From CBDFLT01 sp965249225 (lineage in GTDB: Bacteria; Chloroflexota; Dehalococcoidia; Lucifugimonadales; G963668185): a DNA stretch of 64,000 bases. Both the position numbers and the translations under genes were made by a program. The notes under the pieces are model-generated. The model searched no databases. It was not told the origin of the DNA and was given only the letters and a program-made list of their open reading frames with translations. The stretch covers positions 744,001-808,000 of the forward strand of contig CBDFLT010000009.1 in NCBI GenBank assembly GCA_965249225.1, given 5' to 3'. Below, in pieces: positions 8,826 to 15,468 of this stretch; the first letter of the stretch is position 1; each line of letters opens with the position of its first letter.

Positions 8826-8889
8826 ACAGTACCATACGATGTATATTGCCGTCAAACTCTTGACAATGATATACAATGTATGGTATTGT
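8826..8889. promoter_or_regulatory. Divergent promoters overlapped by a 17-bp palindrome
   Basis: Plus strand: TTGACA (8860-8865), 18 bp, TATTGT (8884-8889), reading to the transposase. Minus strand: TTGACG (8855-8850), 18 bp, TACTGT (8831-8826), reading to the HTH and RM genes. An inverted repeat, TACCATACGATGTATAT at 8830-8846 and its near complement at 8869-8885 (15 of 17), overlaps the -10 and spacer of each promoter symmetrically. This is a plausible operator for the HTH protein, coupling RM expression to transposase expression. Confidence 0.6.
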
Positions 8890-8924
8890 AAATACAGATA
8901 GGAACAATTAGCAGAGGCAGGAAG

Positions 8925-10232
8925 ATGAACGGGCAACAGACACAGACCATTACCGCTCTCGGCCCCAACGACCCCGACGACGGCCCCGCCGGACGGCAGC
9001 AACGCGGCATGGCGATAGCGGCCCTGGCGCGGGTCGAAAAGAACAAGCTGGGCTACAAGGTCCCTTCGCAGTCCGGCAACGGCTCCTATGTCGTCAACGT
9101 GGACGGCGACCCCTTCTGCTCCTGCCCTGACTTCGAGAAACGTCAACAGCCCTGCAAGCACGTCTACGCCGTGGAACTCATCATTCAGCGAGAGGAGCGG
9201 CCCGATGGCGTCACCATTGAGACCAAGACCATGCGGGTGACCTACGGCCAGGACTGGCACGCTTACAACGCGGCCCAAACCCACGAACAGGAACTCTTCG
9301 GCCAACTGTTGCGGGAACTGTGCGATGCCATTCCCCAACCGCCGCAAAAGATGGGTCGCCCCCGGCTGCTTCTGTCGGATATGGTGTTTGCGGCTGGCAC
9401 GAAAGTCTACTCCACCATGTCCGGGCGTCGAGCCATGACCGACGTTCGCAACGCCCGAGCCAGTGGGCAACTGGATAAAACTCCCTCTTTCACCAGCATC
9501 TTCCGCTATTTGGAAAAACCGGAGCTTGCCCCGTTGCTCAGGTCCCTGATTGAACAGAGCGCATTGCCGCTCAAGGGAGTGGAGTCCGATTTTGCGGCTG
9601 ATTCCAGTGGCTTCTCCACGTCGGTCTATGACCGATGGTTCGACCACAAGTGGGGCAAAGAGAAGAAGGAGGCCCGCTGGATTAAGGCTCACATCATGTG
9701 CGGCGTAAAGACCAACATCGTCACGGCGGTGGAAGTGACCGAAACGGCGGCCCACGATTCCCCGTTCTTTGCTCCCTTCGTGAAAACCACCGCAAGGAAC
9801 TTCGACGTGCAGGAAGTGTCGGCGGACAAGGCGTATCTGAGCCGGAACAACCTCCGCGCGGTCGAGACTGTCGGCGGACTGGCTTACATACCGTTCAAGT
9901 CCAACTCCCTGCCGTACCCCCGCGACGGGCAAAACAGGGACCCTCTTTGGGAGAGGGCTTATCACTTCTACCAGTTTCATCGGGCCGAGTTCCTGGACTA
10001 CTATCACAAGCGGTCGAACGTGGAGACCACCTTCTCGATGGTCAAGGCCAAGTTCGGAGCATCGGTCCGCGCCAAGACGCCGGTTGCCCAGGTCAACGAG
10101 GTACTGGTGAAAATTCTGTGCCATAATATCGTCGTGCTGATTCAGTCGATGTTCGAGTTGGGCATCATCCCCGTGTTCTGGGAACAGGGACTTTTGAAAC
10201 AAAATGGGCCGCTGTTCCAAAAGTCAGTCTAA
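8925..10232 (+). CDS. Transposase with N-terminal SWIM zinc finger and DDE domain
   Basis: A 435-residue transposase. Residues 65-79 form a SWIM zinc finger (CSC...CKH). The DDE catalytic core of the IS4/IS5-like superfamily follows: ADSSGF (D226), SADKAYLS (D301) and NVETTFSM (E367). All three acidic residues are present, so it may be active. The stop codon is 5 bp from the right inverted repeat of the element. The start ATG follows GCAGGAAG (AGGAAG as ribosome site). It is transcribed divergently from the HTH-RM operon from the shared control region. Confidence 0.85.
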   Translation: MNGQQTQTITALGPNDPDDGPAGRQQRGMAIAALARVEKNKLGYKVPSQSGNGSYVVNVDGDPFCSCPDFEKRQQPCKHVYAVELIIQREERPDGVTIETKTMRVTYGQDWHAYNAAQTHEQELFGQLLRELCDAIPQPPQKMGRPRLLLSDMVFAAGTKVYSTMSGRRAMTDVRNARASGQLDKTPSFTSIFRYLEKPELAPLLRSLIEQSALPLKGVESDFAADSSGFSTSVYDRWFDHKWGKEKKEARWIKAHIMCGVKTNIVTAVEVTETAAHDSPFFAPFVKTTARNFDVQEVSADKAYLSRNNLRAVETVGGLAYIPFKSNSLPYPRDGQNRDPLWERAYHFYQFHRAEFLDYYHKRSNVETTFSMVKAKFGASVRAKTPVAQVNEVLVKILCHNIVVLIQSMFELGIIPVFWEQGLLKQNGPLFQKSV

Positions 10233-10255
10233 ATCAGGACTTTTGGTGCAAAGCC
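10217..10255 (+). repeat. Right terminal inverted repeat and adjoining hairpin
   Basis: Bases 10238-10255 are the complement of the left end repeat. CCAAAAGTC at 10217-10225 and GACTTTTGG at 10238-10246 form a 9-bp perfect stem around a 12-nt loop, spanning the transposase stop codon. It could also act as a weak transcription stop. Confidence 0.6.
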
Positions 10256-10276
10256 GGACCGCCCCGATGATCCGTA

Positions 10277-10792
10277 TCAAGCAACCCTCCTGTACCCCGC
10301 TGTCCGGCGTTTCCGCTTGTCCTTTGAGCCCTGGGGCCTCCCAAGCCTGTGGCCTGCCCGCTTTCGGCGTTCTAGGCCCGCCTTGGTGCGGTCTCCCCGC
10401 TGTTTGCTTTCAAACTCTGCCGCCCACCCCAGGACCGCGATCAAAAGGTCCCGGTGCATCCCGTCCTGCTCGAGCCAGGTTTCCTGAATAGATACGATGG
10501 TGACCCCGAGATCGTCCAGCTTTTTGACGATCCCACAGATGGCCCCCACGCCTTGCCTCGAGAGCCGGTCCAGGGACCAGATAATGAGTGTCTTAAAGCG
10601 GTTGGCCCTGGCGTCTTTGTAGACCTGGCCCAGCGCCTTGTTGTGATCACCCCGGTAGGCGCTGGCGCCGACGTCGTAAATCTTGACCACGTCGAGCTGG
10701 CGGACCAGGGCGGCGTGTTCTAATGGCTCGAGCTGGTTGTCTGTGGTCTGCTTGCTCGGGTCCGAGACCCTGAGCCAGAGAGCTGCTTTCAT
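10277..10792 (-). CDS. Serine recombinase (resolvase/invertase family)
   Basis: A 171-residue small serine recombinase from ATG 10792. The nucleophile is in WLRVSD (S10), and the conserved IIWSLDRLSRQ segment, the arm helix region (AEFESKQRGDRTKAGL) and a short C-terminal basic tail (GRPQGSKDKRKRR) are present. The tail is short for a complete HTH domain, so DNA binding may be reduced or the gene slightly cut. The ATG overlaps the TGA of the zinc-ribbon gene upstream (ATGA), so they are co-translated. It probably mobilised or resolved part of this island. Confidence 0.8.
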   Translation of the reverse strand: MKAALWLRVSDPSKQTTDNQLEPLEHAALVRQLDVVKIYDVGASAYRGDHNKALGQVYKDARANRFKTLIIWSLDRLSRQGVGAICGIVKKLDDLGVTIVSIQETWLEQDGMHRDLLIAVLGWAAEFESKQRGDRTKAGLERRKRAGHRLGRPQGSKDKRKRRTAGYRRVA

Positions 10793-11223
10793 GCTGCCCA
10801 CCACAACCTCCCCCACTCGCGCCAGAGGTGTATCCTGTGGCGCTGTGGACACTCACAGACCGTTCCTTGGCGCCGCTGGGTCTGGGTGTCCAGGTTCGAG
10901 CTGTAGCCCTCGGCCAGCGCCATGCGTAACCCACAGTAAGGACACTCTGGAGCTGGGGAGGGCGCCCGCCGCTTTGCGAGCCTTGAGCCCCCGTTTTCGT
11001 AGACCTTCACGGCCTCATACTCATAGCGGACCGTAATCCGCCCATTGTGGGGAGGGTGTGCGCCCTGTAGCCAGGCGATCTCCTCCACTGGCTTAGGCGC
11101 CCAGGGGTGATCGTTGTAAAGGTTCCCGTACTCCACCCAGCCGCATTGGACGCAGTAGGGCTCCTGGAGCTGGGCTTGGTCCACGTCACCCTGGCACCGG
11201 GGGCATCGTTTGAGTAAAATCAT
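10789..11223 (-). CDS. Hypothetical protein with two zinc-ribbon pairs
   Basis: A 144-residue protein. The N-terminus has CPRC...CVQC (a rubredoxin-like or zinc-ribbon pair, about residues 8-27) and the C-terminal half has CPYC near residue 94 and CEC near 122. It lies between a resolvase and another unknown gene with 4-bp overlaps on both sides, so it belongs to an island operon. No enzymatic motif is seen. Confidence 0.55.
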   Translation of the reverse strand: MILLKRCPRCQGDVDQAQLQEPYCVQCGWVEYGNLYNDHPWAPKPVEEIAWLQGAHPPHNGRITVRYEYEAVKVYENGGSRLAKRRAPSPAPECPYCGLRMALAEGYSSNLDTQTQRRQGTVCECPQRHRIHLWREWGRLWWAA

Positions 11224-11594
11224 TCACCTACCCCGTAAATTGTAATTACGATCCGATGTTCCCATGCCCACACGCGGCTCACCGCGCTCCGGGTGATCTG
11301 ATCCTCGCCAGCGTAGGCTATCCCCCGCAAGGCGTTATGGATTGCTGTCTCGATGGTGGCTACGGTTTGCCCTCCTGTGGCGGGCTTGCCTCCCATTCCT
11401 CCACGCTGTTGGTTTGTCCACTCCTCTGGCATCTCCCGAAAGATGATGGTTTCCATTCCCACCGCGCCCTCCACCGGGCGCACCTGCGCGGCCAGGGCGT
11501 AATCTGATACCCACCTCTGGAAGCCGTCAAGGTCTAGGCTGGCGGTGGGAGAGGGGACGGTGAAAGTCCAGACTGGCCTTGTTACCTTGCTCAC
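11220..11594 (-). CDS. Hypothetical island protein
   Basis: About 124 residues from a GTG at 11594, which follows GGGAGAGC; a longer frame extends upstream into the preceding gene. No motif recognised. The composition is that of a soluble globular protein. The stop overlaps the start of the zinc-ribbon gene. Translational coupling suggests a functional link to the zinc-ribbon and resolvase genes. Confidence 0.5.
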   Translation of the reverse strand: MSKVTRPVWTFTVPSPTASLDLDGFQRWVSDYALAAQVRPVEGAVGMETIIFREMPEEWTNQQRGGMGGKPATGGQTVATIETAIHNALRGIAYAGEDQITRSAVSRVWAWEHRIVITIYGVGE

Positions 11595-11598
11595 GTAC

Positions 11599-11829
11599 TC
11601 AGCTCTCCCGTCGGACCACAAGTTTGACCCCGAGCCCGTCACGGACCAGCTCAAAGGGGCCGTTGAAATCGGTGTACTTATCAAGGTAGCGCTTCGCTGT
11701 GGCGGGGCTACACCCTACCGCGAGGGCTCCTGCGTTAATGGCTGTCCTGGCTGATATGTGTGGATGGTCCATTAAGTGGGCGTCCATCCACCTCACCCAC
11801 TCTGGCTCGTACCAGCTGTTTGCTCTCAT
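11599..11829 (-). CDS. C-terminal half of a gene interrupted by HNH insertions
   Basis: Seventy-six residues from ATG 11829, starting MRANSWYEPEWVRWMDAH, with a possible helix-turn-helix (INAGALAVGCSPATAKRYLDKY). The in-frame codons before this ATG read ALGYQDGSPE. They continue in frame from the LALG codons at the end of the frame 12755-12948 if the two HNH-bearing units in between are removed. I therefore read this as the 3' part of a split gene. Whether it is still translated from its own ATG is unknown. Confidence 0.45.
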   Translation of the reverse strand: MRANSWYEPEWVRWMDAHLMDHPHISARTAINAGALAVGCSPATAKRYLDKYTDFNGPFELVRDGLGVKLVVRRES

Positions 11830-11851
11830 TTCGGGACTGCCATCTTGGTAG

Positions 11852-11957
11852 CCTAGCGCCTCTTTCAGCACAGCCCCGTCTGTCCCGTTCTGTTCGTGTG
11901 GTTTCACACACACACACAAGGCACTTGGGCCACCATTTTGACTGGCGTTAGGCCCTG
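11852..11957 (+). repeat. 106-bp direct repeat, copy 1
   Basis: This stretch, which includes a 14-base CA run, recurs at 12346-12451 with no difference I could see, at a constant offset of 494 bp. It forms the end of each HNH-bearing unit. Confidence 0.85.
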
Positions 11958-11959
11958 TG

Positions 11960-12092
11960 GTTCGGGATAAAGGCCATGTCGCCGGGGGGGTGTTTTCCGG
12001 CGACATGGGTCCTGTGCGCTTATTCTCACTCCCGTTTAAGCTGGTGGATTCGGGATAAAGGCCATGTCGCCGGGGGGGGTGTTTTCGGCGGC
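11960..12092 (+). repeat. Short G-rich direct repeats
   Basis: A ~40-bp motif containing ggataaaggccatgtcgccg followed by a G run and tgttttcggcg occurs at about 11963-12003 and 12054-12092. A diverged third copy is at about 12460-12495. They lie in the tails of the HNH frames and could be low-complexity linkers or recombination scars. Confidence 0.6.
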
Positions 12093-12337
12093 TCATTTGG
12101 CCCTTTTCGTATCTGGAGGGTGTGCCGCCGAAAGTTGTTTGAATCGGCGACGTTGCAGGACTTACAGAGGAGCCTAAGATTAGTGAGGGAGTGGTTGGTC
12201 GGATCGTGGTCTTTGTGGTCAATCTCAAGGTTGGTCTTAGGCGGTTTTCGGCCACATTTCTGACACCGTTCCCCGTCCCGGTTGACGAGCGAGGCATAGG
12301 CCAATCTGCGACCGGCGGTGGTGAATCGGTTAGGCAT
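12026..12337 (-). CDS. HNH endonuclease, copy 2
   Basis: About 103 residues. The HNH fold is shown by CQKCGRKP, then EIDHKDHDPTNHSLTNLRLLC and CKSCN: two zinc-binding CxxC pairs around the catalytic His and the Asn/His. It is closely similar to copy 1, about 410-490 bp away, and starts within the last codons of that unit. The C-terminal tail after about residue 80 is repetitive and may not be folded. Such small HNH proteins are common in phages and homing elements. Confidence 0.7.
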   Translation of the reverse strand: MPNRFTTAGRRLAYASLVNRDGERCQKCGRKPPKTNLEIDHKDHDPTNHSLTNLRLLCKSCNVADSNNFRRHTLQIRKGPNEPPKTPPPATWPLSRIHQLKRE

Positions 12338-12746
12338 GATTCTGCCCTAGCGCCTCTTTCAGCACAGCCCCGTCTGTCCCGTTCTGTTCGTGTGGTTTCA
12401 CACACACACACAAGGCACTTGGGCCACCATTTTGACTGGCGTTAGGCCCTGCACCATCGGCGTAAAGGGCATGTCGCCGGGAGGGGTTTTTCGGCGTACC
12501 GTTCGGCGGCGGCGTTTGCAGCTTTATTAATTGGCGATAGCGGTTGGAATCGGTGACGTTGCAGGACTTACAGAGGAGCCTCAGATTGGTGAGGCAGTGG
12601 TTAGTCGGATCGTGGTTCTTGTGGTCGATCTCCAGGGGCTTCTTTTTTGTTGGCTTCCGACCACATTTCTGGCACCGTTCCCCGTCCTGGTTGATGAGAG
12701 CGGCATAGGTGCGTCTGCGTCCGGCGGTGGTGAATCGGTTAGGCAT
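12330..12746 (-). CDS. HNH endonuclease, copy 1
   Basis: A frame of 138 residues with the same start (MPNRFTTAGRR) and HNH core (CQKCGRK...LEIDHKNHDPTNHCLTNLRLLCKSCN) as copy 2. The last ~60 residues read through the 106-bp repeat and are probably not selected. Together with copy 2 it forms a tandem array inside a split gene. Each unit is bounded by GGCGCTAGG (minus-strand sense), giving unit lengths of 409 and 494 bp. Confidence 0.7.
   Translation of the reverse strand: MPNRFTTAGRRRTYAALINQDGERCQKCGRKPTKKKPLEIDHKNHDPTNHCLTNLRLLCKSCNVTDSNRYRQLIKLQTPPPNGTPKNPSRRHALYADGAGPNASQNGGPSALCVCVKPHEQNGTDGAVLKEALGQNHA
12346..12451 (+). repeat. 106-bp direct repeat, copy 2
   Basis: Matches 11852-11957 as read by eye. 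The duplication looks recent, since even the CA run has the same length. Confidence 0.85.
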
Positions 12747-12948
12747 GATTCTGCCCTAGCGCCAGCCCGGTGATGTCTAGCAGGTTCGGGGTGCGGCCCT
12801 CATGCTTGCAGTGTTCGCAGAGGATGTCGCTTAACAAGCGGGCCAGGGCCACAACCGTAATGGGGAGGACGACTTTCTTGCAGGTCTCAACTGGGCGGTC
12901 GCAGCTCATGCAGCTGGCCGCAACTATGAGGTGTCCGAGGCAACTCAA
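12739..12948 (-). CDS. N-terminal half of split gene, zinc-binding
   Basis: A 69-residue frame from a TTG at 12948 preceded by GGAGA. It contains two cysteine pairs (CMSC and CEHC) that suggest a small zinc-binding domain. The last residues, ALGQNHA, are also the end of the HNH unit that follows. Only up to LALG (about base 12755) belongs to the original gene, which then continues at 11853 in the same frame. Rejoined, the gene would code for about 150 residues. Confidence 0.5.
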   Translation of the reverse strand: MSCLGHLIVAASCMSCDRPVETCKKVVLPITVVALARLLSDILCEHCKHEGRTPNLLDITGLALGQNHA

Positions 12949-12971
12949 AACAAAATCTCCATCGTAGGTTC

Positions 12972-13295
12972 TTAAACCCCTCCCCTAAGCGTCATCACAG
13001 CACCAATGGAGTGCCGCATCTTACGGAGACGCCCGTCCCTCATCAGGTATGGTCCGAGGAACCACAGGAACACCCCGAATGGCACGGCCGAGAAGAGGAA
13101 ACTGATTATGAAAAACATGGCACTCTCGTAGGTAGGGAAGTCCGTGGAGTCGATCATTAGAGCCATCAAAGTAAATATTGAGGCGAAGACTATGATGGAC
13201 ACAGACTCAATCCAGAGAAACAGCAGGAGGTCCCAAAGATGCCCTAGCAGAGTGGCTGGAAGGCTCGCTTCGGCGCGGTGTGTGGTGTCGGTCAA
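12972..13295 (-). CDS. Small membrane protein
   Basis: Up to 107 residues with two or three membrane spans and a charged C-terminal tail (RDGRLRKMRHS). The TTG at 13295 falls in the T-run of a strong hairpin, so the true start may be a little downstream. No family recognised. A TTGACA-17 bp-TTAATC promoter candidate (minus strand) lies at 13329-13357. Confidence 0.5.
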   Translation of the reverse strand: MTDTTHRAEASLPATLLGHLWDLLLFLWIESVSIIVFASIFTLMALMIDSTDFPTYESAMFFIISFLFSAVPFGVFLWFLGPYLMRDGRLRKMRHSIGAVMTLRGGV

Positions 13296-13323
13296 AACAA
13301 AACCCCCGTCGGTGTGACGGGGG
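13294..13323 (-). terminator. Rho-independent terminator
   Basis: CCCCCGTC / GACGGGGG, an 8-bp perfect stem with a 5-nt loop. On the minus strand it is followed by TTTTGTTTT. It lies 50 bp after the stop of the four-unit HTH gene and would end that transcript. It also sits at the start of the small membrane protein gene, so it may attenuate it. Confidence 0.75.
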
Positions 13324-13373
13324 CAGATTAATCCCTATATTGGGCCTATGTCAAGTGTTTATAGTCTAATTTT

Positions 13374-14393
13374 TCAAGTCTTCGGGCTTTTGGGCCTACC
13401 GATTCGAGGAGGATTATGAATCACATCCGCTACATCACTCCGGTCCACCAAAATCTTACCGCCGCCAGGGGCGTGGAAGCGTTCACGGCCTCTCACTCTC
13501 AGATGGCCGCGCCTAATCCATTCGTGCAGCCGGGTGGAGGGGATGCTGAAAAGTTTCGCAGCTTCCCTCAGCGTGATTAAGCCTCTCGGAGTTTCCACTT
13601 TTTCAAGTTTTCTGGGTCGCCAGGTTTTAGGAGGCTTTTCGGACAGCTGCGCTACGTTCTGCTCGTCAACCAAAATCTTACCGCCGCCAGGGGCGTGGAA
13701 GCGTTCACGGCCCTTTATGAGTAGGTGGCCTCGTTTCACCCAAGTTTGCAAGGTTCCAAGCACCAGTCCGTACTTTTCCGCTGCGTCGCGCAGGCTAATA
13801 AGGTTTCGCTCTTGGGTCTTCGGGCTTTTGGGCCTACCGATTCGAGGAAGATTATGAATCACATCCGCTACATCGTTCCGGGCTACCAAAATCTTACCGC
13901 CGCCAGGGGCGTGGAAGCGTTCACGGCCTCTCACTCTCAGATGGCCGCGCTGAATCCATTCGTACAGCCGGGTGGAGGGGATGCTGAAAAGTTTCGCAGC
14001 TTCCCTCAGCGTGATTAAGCCTCTCGGAGTTTCCACTTTTTCAAGTTTTCTGGGTCGCCCGGTTTTAGGTCTGCCGGGCCGCGGTGGGTTGCCGAGTACC
14101 TTCGCAACATCGTTCCGGGCTACCAAAATCGTGCCACCGCCACGGGCATGAAAGCGTTCACGGCCTCTCACTCTCAGATGGCCGCGCCGAATCCATTCGT
14201 ACAGCCGGGTGGAGGGGATGCTGAAAAGGCTAGTAGCTTCCCTCAGCGTGATTAAGCCTCTCGGAGTTTCCAATGTGACCCCAACCACAGCGCTAACTGT
14301 TTCCTCGCTCAGCCCCGCATCCCGCATCATGGTAGCAAGGACGGCGTTGCCGTTGGCCTTGTTCGTGTCTGTTCGGCCTTCTGATTTTACCAT
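13374..14393 (-). CDS. Four-unit HTH protein with AT-hook-like linkers
   Basis: A 339-residue protein built of four repeats of a MerR/excisionase-like helix-turn-helix unit (LITLREAAKLFSIPSTRLYEW...GHLRVRGRERFHAPGGGKILV). They lie at about residues 47-98, 126-177, 198-249 and 271-322. The linkers contain GRPK and GRPRK, the core of AT-hooks, and the protein ends with GRPKSPKT exactly at a unit boundary. Units 2 and 4 are nearly identical at DNA level; unit 3 is the most diverged. The N-terminal 45 residues are unique. I infer a multivalent DNA-binding protein reading a long or repeated site. Its ATG lies 1 bp after the stop of the upstream coiled-coil gene. Confidence 0.75.
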   Translation of the reverse strand: MVKSEGRTDTNKANGNAVLATMMRDAGLSEETVSAVVGVTLETPRGLITLREATSLFSIPSTRLYEWIRRGHLRVRGRERFHARGGGTILVARNDVAKVLGNPPRPGRPKTGRPRKLEKVETPRGLITLREAAKLFSIPSTRLYEWIQRGHLRVRGRERFHAPGGGKILVARNDVADVIHNLPRIGRPKSPKTQERNLISLRDAAEKYGLVLGTLQTWVKRGHLLIKGRERFHAPGGGKILVDEQNVAQLSEKPPKTWRPRKLEKVETPRGLITLREAAKLFSIPSTRLHEWIRRGHLRVRGRERFHAPGGGKILVDRSDVADVIHNPPRIGRPKSPKT

Positions 14394-14394
14394 G

Positions 14395-14763
14395 TCACTT
14401 TAGCCCCGCTTGTATCTCTTCTAAGCGCTTCTCAACCTTCACGAGGTGCTGTTGAATCTGGGCGACATCGGCACCCACCCGGGCAATGCTCTCCAAGGCG
14501 TCAGCTGTTCGGGATGCATTGTGTAGGACGAAATGGGCGATTGCTCCGGCGGCAGCGTAGGTATCGCCCTTGGCGGTCTCCGAAAGCTCTAGTGCTTGGT
14601 CGGATTTCTTCATATATATGTCTGCCATTTCTGCGAATAGCACGCTTGCCTCTCCCCACTGCACCTCCTTCTCTGCCAGCAATTCACGGATTCGGCTAGT
14701 TTTCTCTTGCCGCTCCCTTGCAGGGGTTGGGAATCCTAGGAATTCCTGTTTATCGTCCGCCAT
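14395..14763 (-). CDS. Coiled-coil hypothetical protein
   Basis: A 122-residue protein, mostly helical, with charged heptad-like stretches at both ends (RERQEKTSRIRELLAEKEV; QQHLVKVEKRLEEIQAGL). No transmembrane segment or known domain. It lies 1 bp before the start of the four-unit HTH gene, so the two are probably translated together. Such proteins are frequent in phage-derived and integrative elements. Confidence 0.55.
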   Translation of the reverse strand: MADDKQEFLGFPTPARERQEKTSRIRELLAEKEVQWGEASVLFAEMADIYMKKSDQALELSETAKGDTYAAAGAIAHFVLHNASRTADALESIARVGADVAQIQQHLVKVEKRLEEIQAGLK

Positions 14764-14786
14764 TACTCACCTCGTACTCTTAGCGT

Positions 14787-15134
14787 CTAAGTCTCGGGCA
14801 GCGGTACTGGGTCAAGGCCGCCGCATCTATCCTCTAAGCGGCGGATGAACGAACCAGATACCAGCCCGTCGCTAAAGACAATTGCTTCATAATCGTTCTC
14901 GGGAAACGTGAAGACCCACGTATCGGCGGATCGTCGCCCCTGCGCGCTTACAGCATGGGCTGAGGGATGGACTCTAGAATTTGAACTGTAGTCACCGCAC
15001 AACGCGACCGTATCACGCTCTAGGAATGCCCTGGCGCGCTCCTCCGAAAACTGCGGCGTATCTGACAATTCATCGCAAGCCAGAAATGCTACTGCGATTA
15101 CTGGGATGGCTAGGAGCGCCGTTGCGAATCCCAT
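14787..15134 (-). CDS. Hypothetical secreted or lipoprotein
   Basis: A 115-residue protein with a hydrophobic N-terminus (ATALLAIPVIAVAFLAC) that is a signal peptide, possibly a lipoprotein signal with cysteine at about residue 20. The remainder is soluble with no recognised domain. It is the last gene of the accessory island before tRNA-Asp. Confidence 0.55.
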   Translation of the reverse strand: MGFATALLAIPVIAVAFLACDELSDTPQFSEERARAFLERDTVALCGDYSSNSRVHPSAHAVSAQGRRSADTWVFTFPENDYEAIVFSDGLVSGSFIRRLEDRCGGLDPVPLPET

Positions 15135-15154
15135 ATCTCCAACTCTTTATTTGC

Positions 15155-15231
15155 TGGCGACCCCGACCGGATTCGAACCGGTGATCTCTGCCTTGACAGG
15201 GCAGTGTGTTAAACCACTACACCACGGGGCC
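15155..15231 (-). tRNA. tRNA-Asp(GTC)
   Basis: A full cloverleaf reads on the minus strand. The acceptor is GGCCCCG with CGGGGTC, the anticodon stem CTGCC/GGCAG with loop CTGTCAA (anticodon GTC), and the T-loop GTTCGAATC. Discriminator G and CCA are encoded. It marks the right edge of the accessory island and could be an integration site, though I found no duplicated 3' end. Confidence 0.95.
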
Positions 15232-15258
15232 GCATCAAGAAGGTGACTTTCCTCTTGA

Positions 15259-15288
15259 ATTGTAGACCGGCGCCGCTCTTGCGGTCAA
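15259..15288 (-). promoter_or_regulatory. Promoter of tRNA-Asp
   Basis: Minus strand: TTGACC (15288-15283), 18 bp, TACAAT (15264-15259), ending 27 bp before the mature tRNA 5' end. The stretch 15289-15468 between this promoter and the selenoprotein gene shows no gene. Confidence 0.7.
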
Positions 15289-15468
15289 CGACTCGTCTGA
15301 GCATCTATTTGAGTATCCCAACGCCCCACACGCTTCGCACAAGTCGGAACGAGCTCAACGAGGCAACCTCGTCCTTTGGCGCGGAGCACGGATACACGGT
15401 GGACACTGCGGAGAGGGGGACAATATCCGCTGAGATCAGCGGTCGTGCAGCCGAGGGGTGCGGTCTCG

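Larger units (their letters stand above)
6090..10255. mobile_element. Transposon-like unit carrying a type IIG restriction-modification gene
   Basis: GGCTTTGCACTAAAAGTC at 6090-6107 is matched in inverted orientation at 10238-10255 (17 of 18 bases). The right copy starts 5 bp after the transposase stop. Inside lie the type IIG RM gene, a small HTH gene and the transposase, with nothing else. Extra AAAAGTC repeats sit near both ends: left at 6101, 6119 and 6139, right at 10219. They are possible transposase-binding sites. I saw no convincing target-site duplication. The boundary is inferred from the repeats; the left end has no transposase gene beside it. Confidence 0.68.

Noticed and set aside
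8598..10220. A 540-residue minus-strand frame across the transposase gene
   Set aside because: Only its last 73 residues look like a protein (HTH); the rest is antisense to the transposase with no recognisable domain.
6075..10332. 10-bp direct repeat TTTGAGCCCT outside both ends of the transposon-like unit, as target duplication
   Set aside because: The copies lie about 5 bp and 68 bp from the inverted repeats, not next to both, and the right one lies in the resolvase coding sequence.
11901..11919. CA repeats as phase-variation tract
   Set aside because: The repeat lies in the non-conserved tails of the HNH units with no gene whose frame it would clearly switch.
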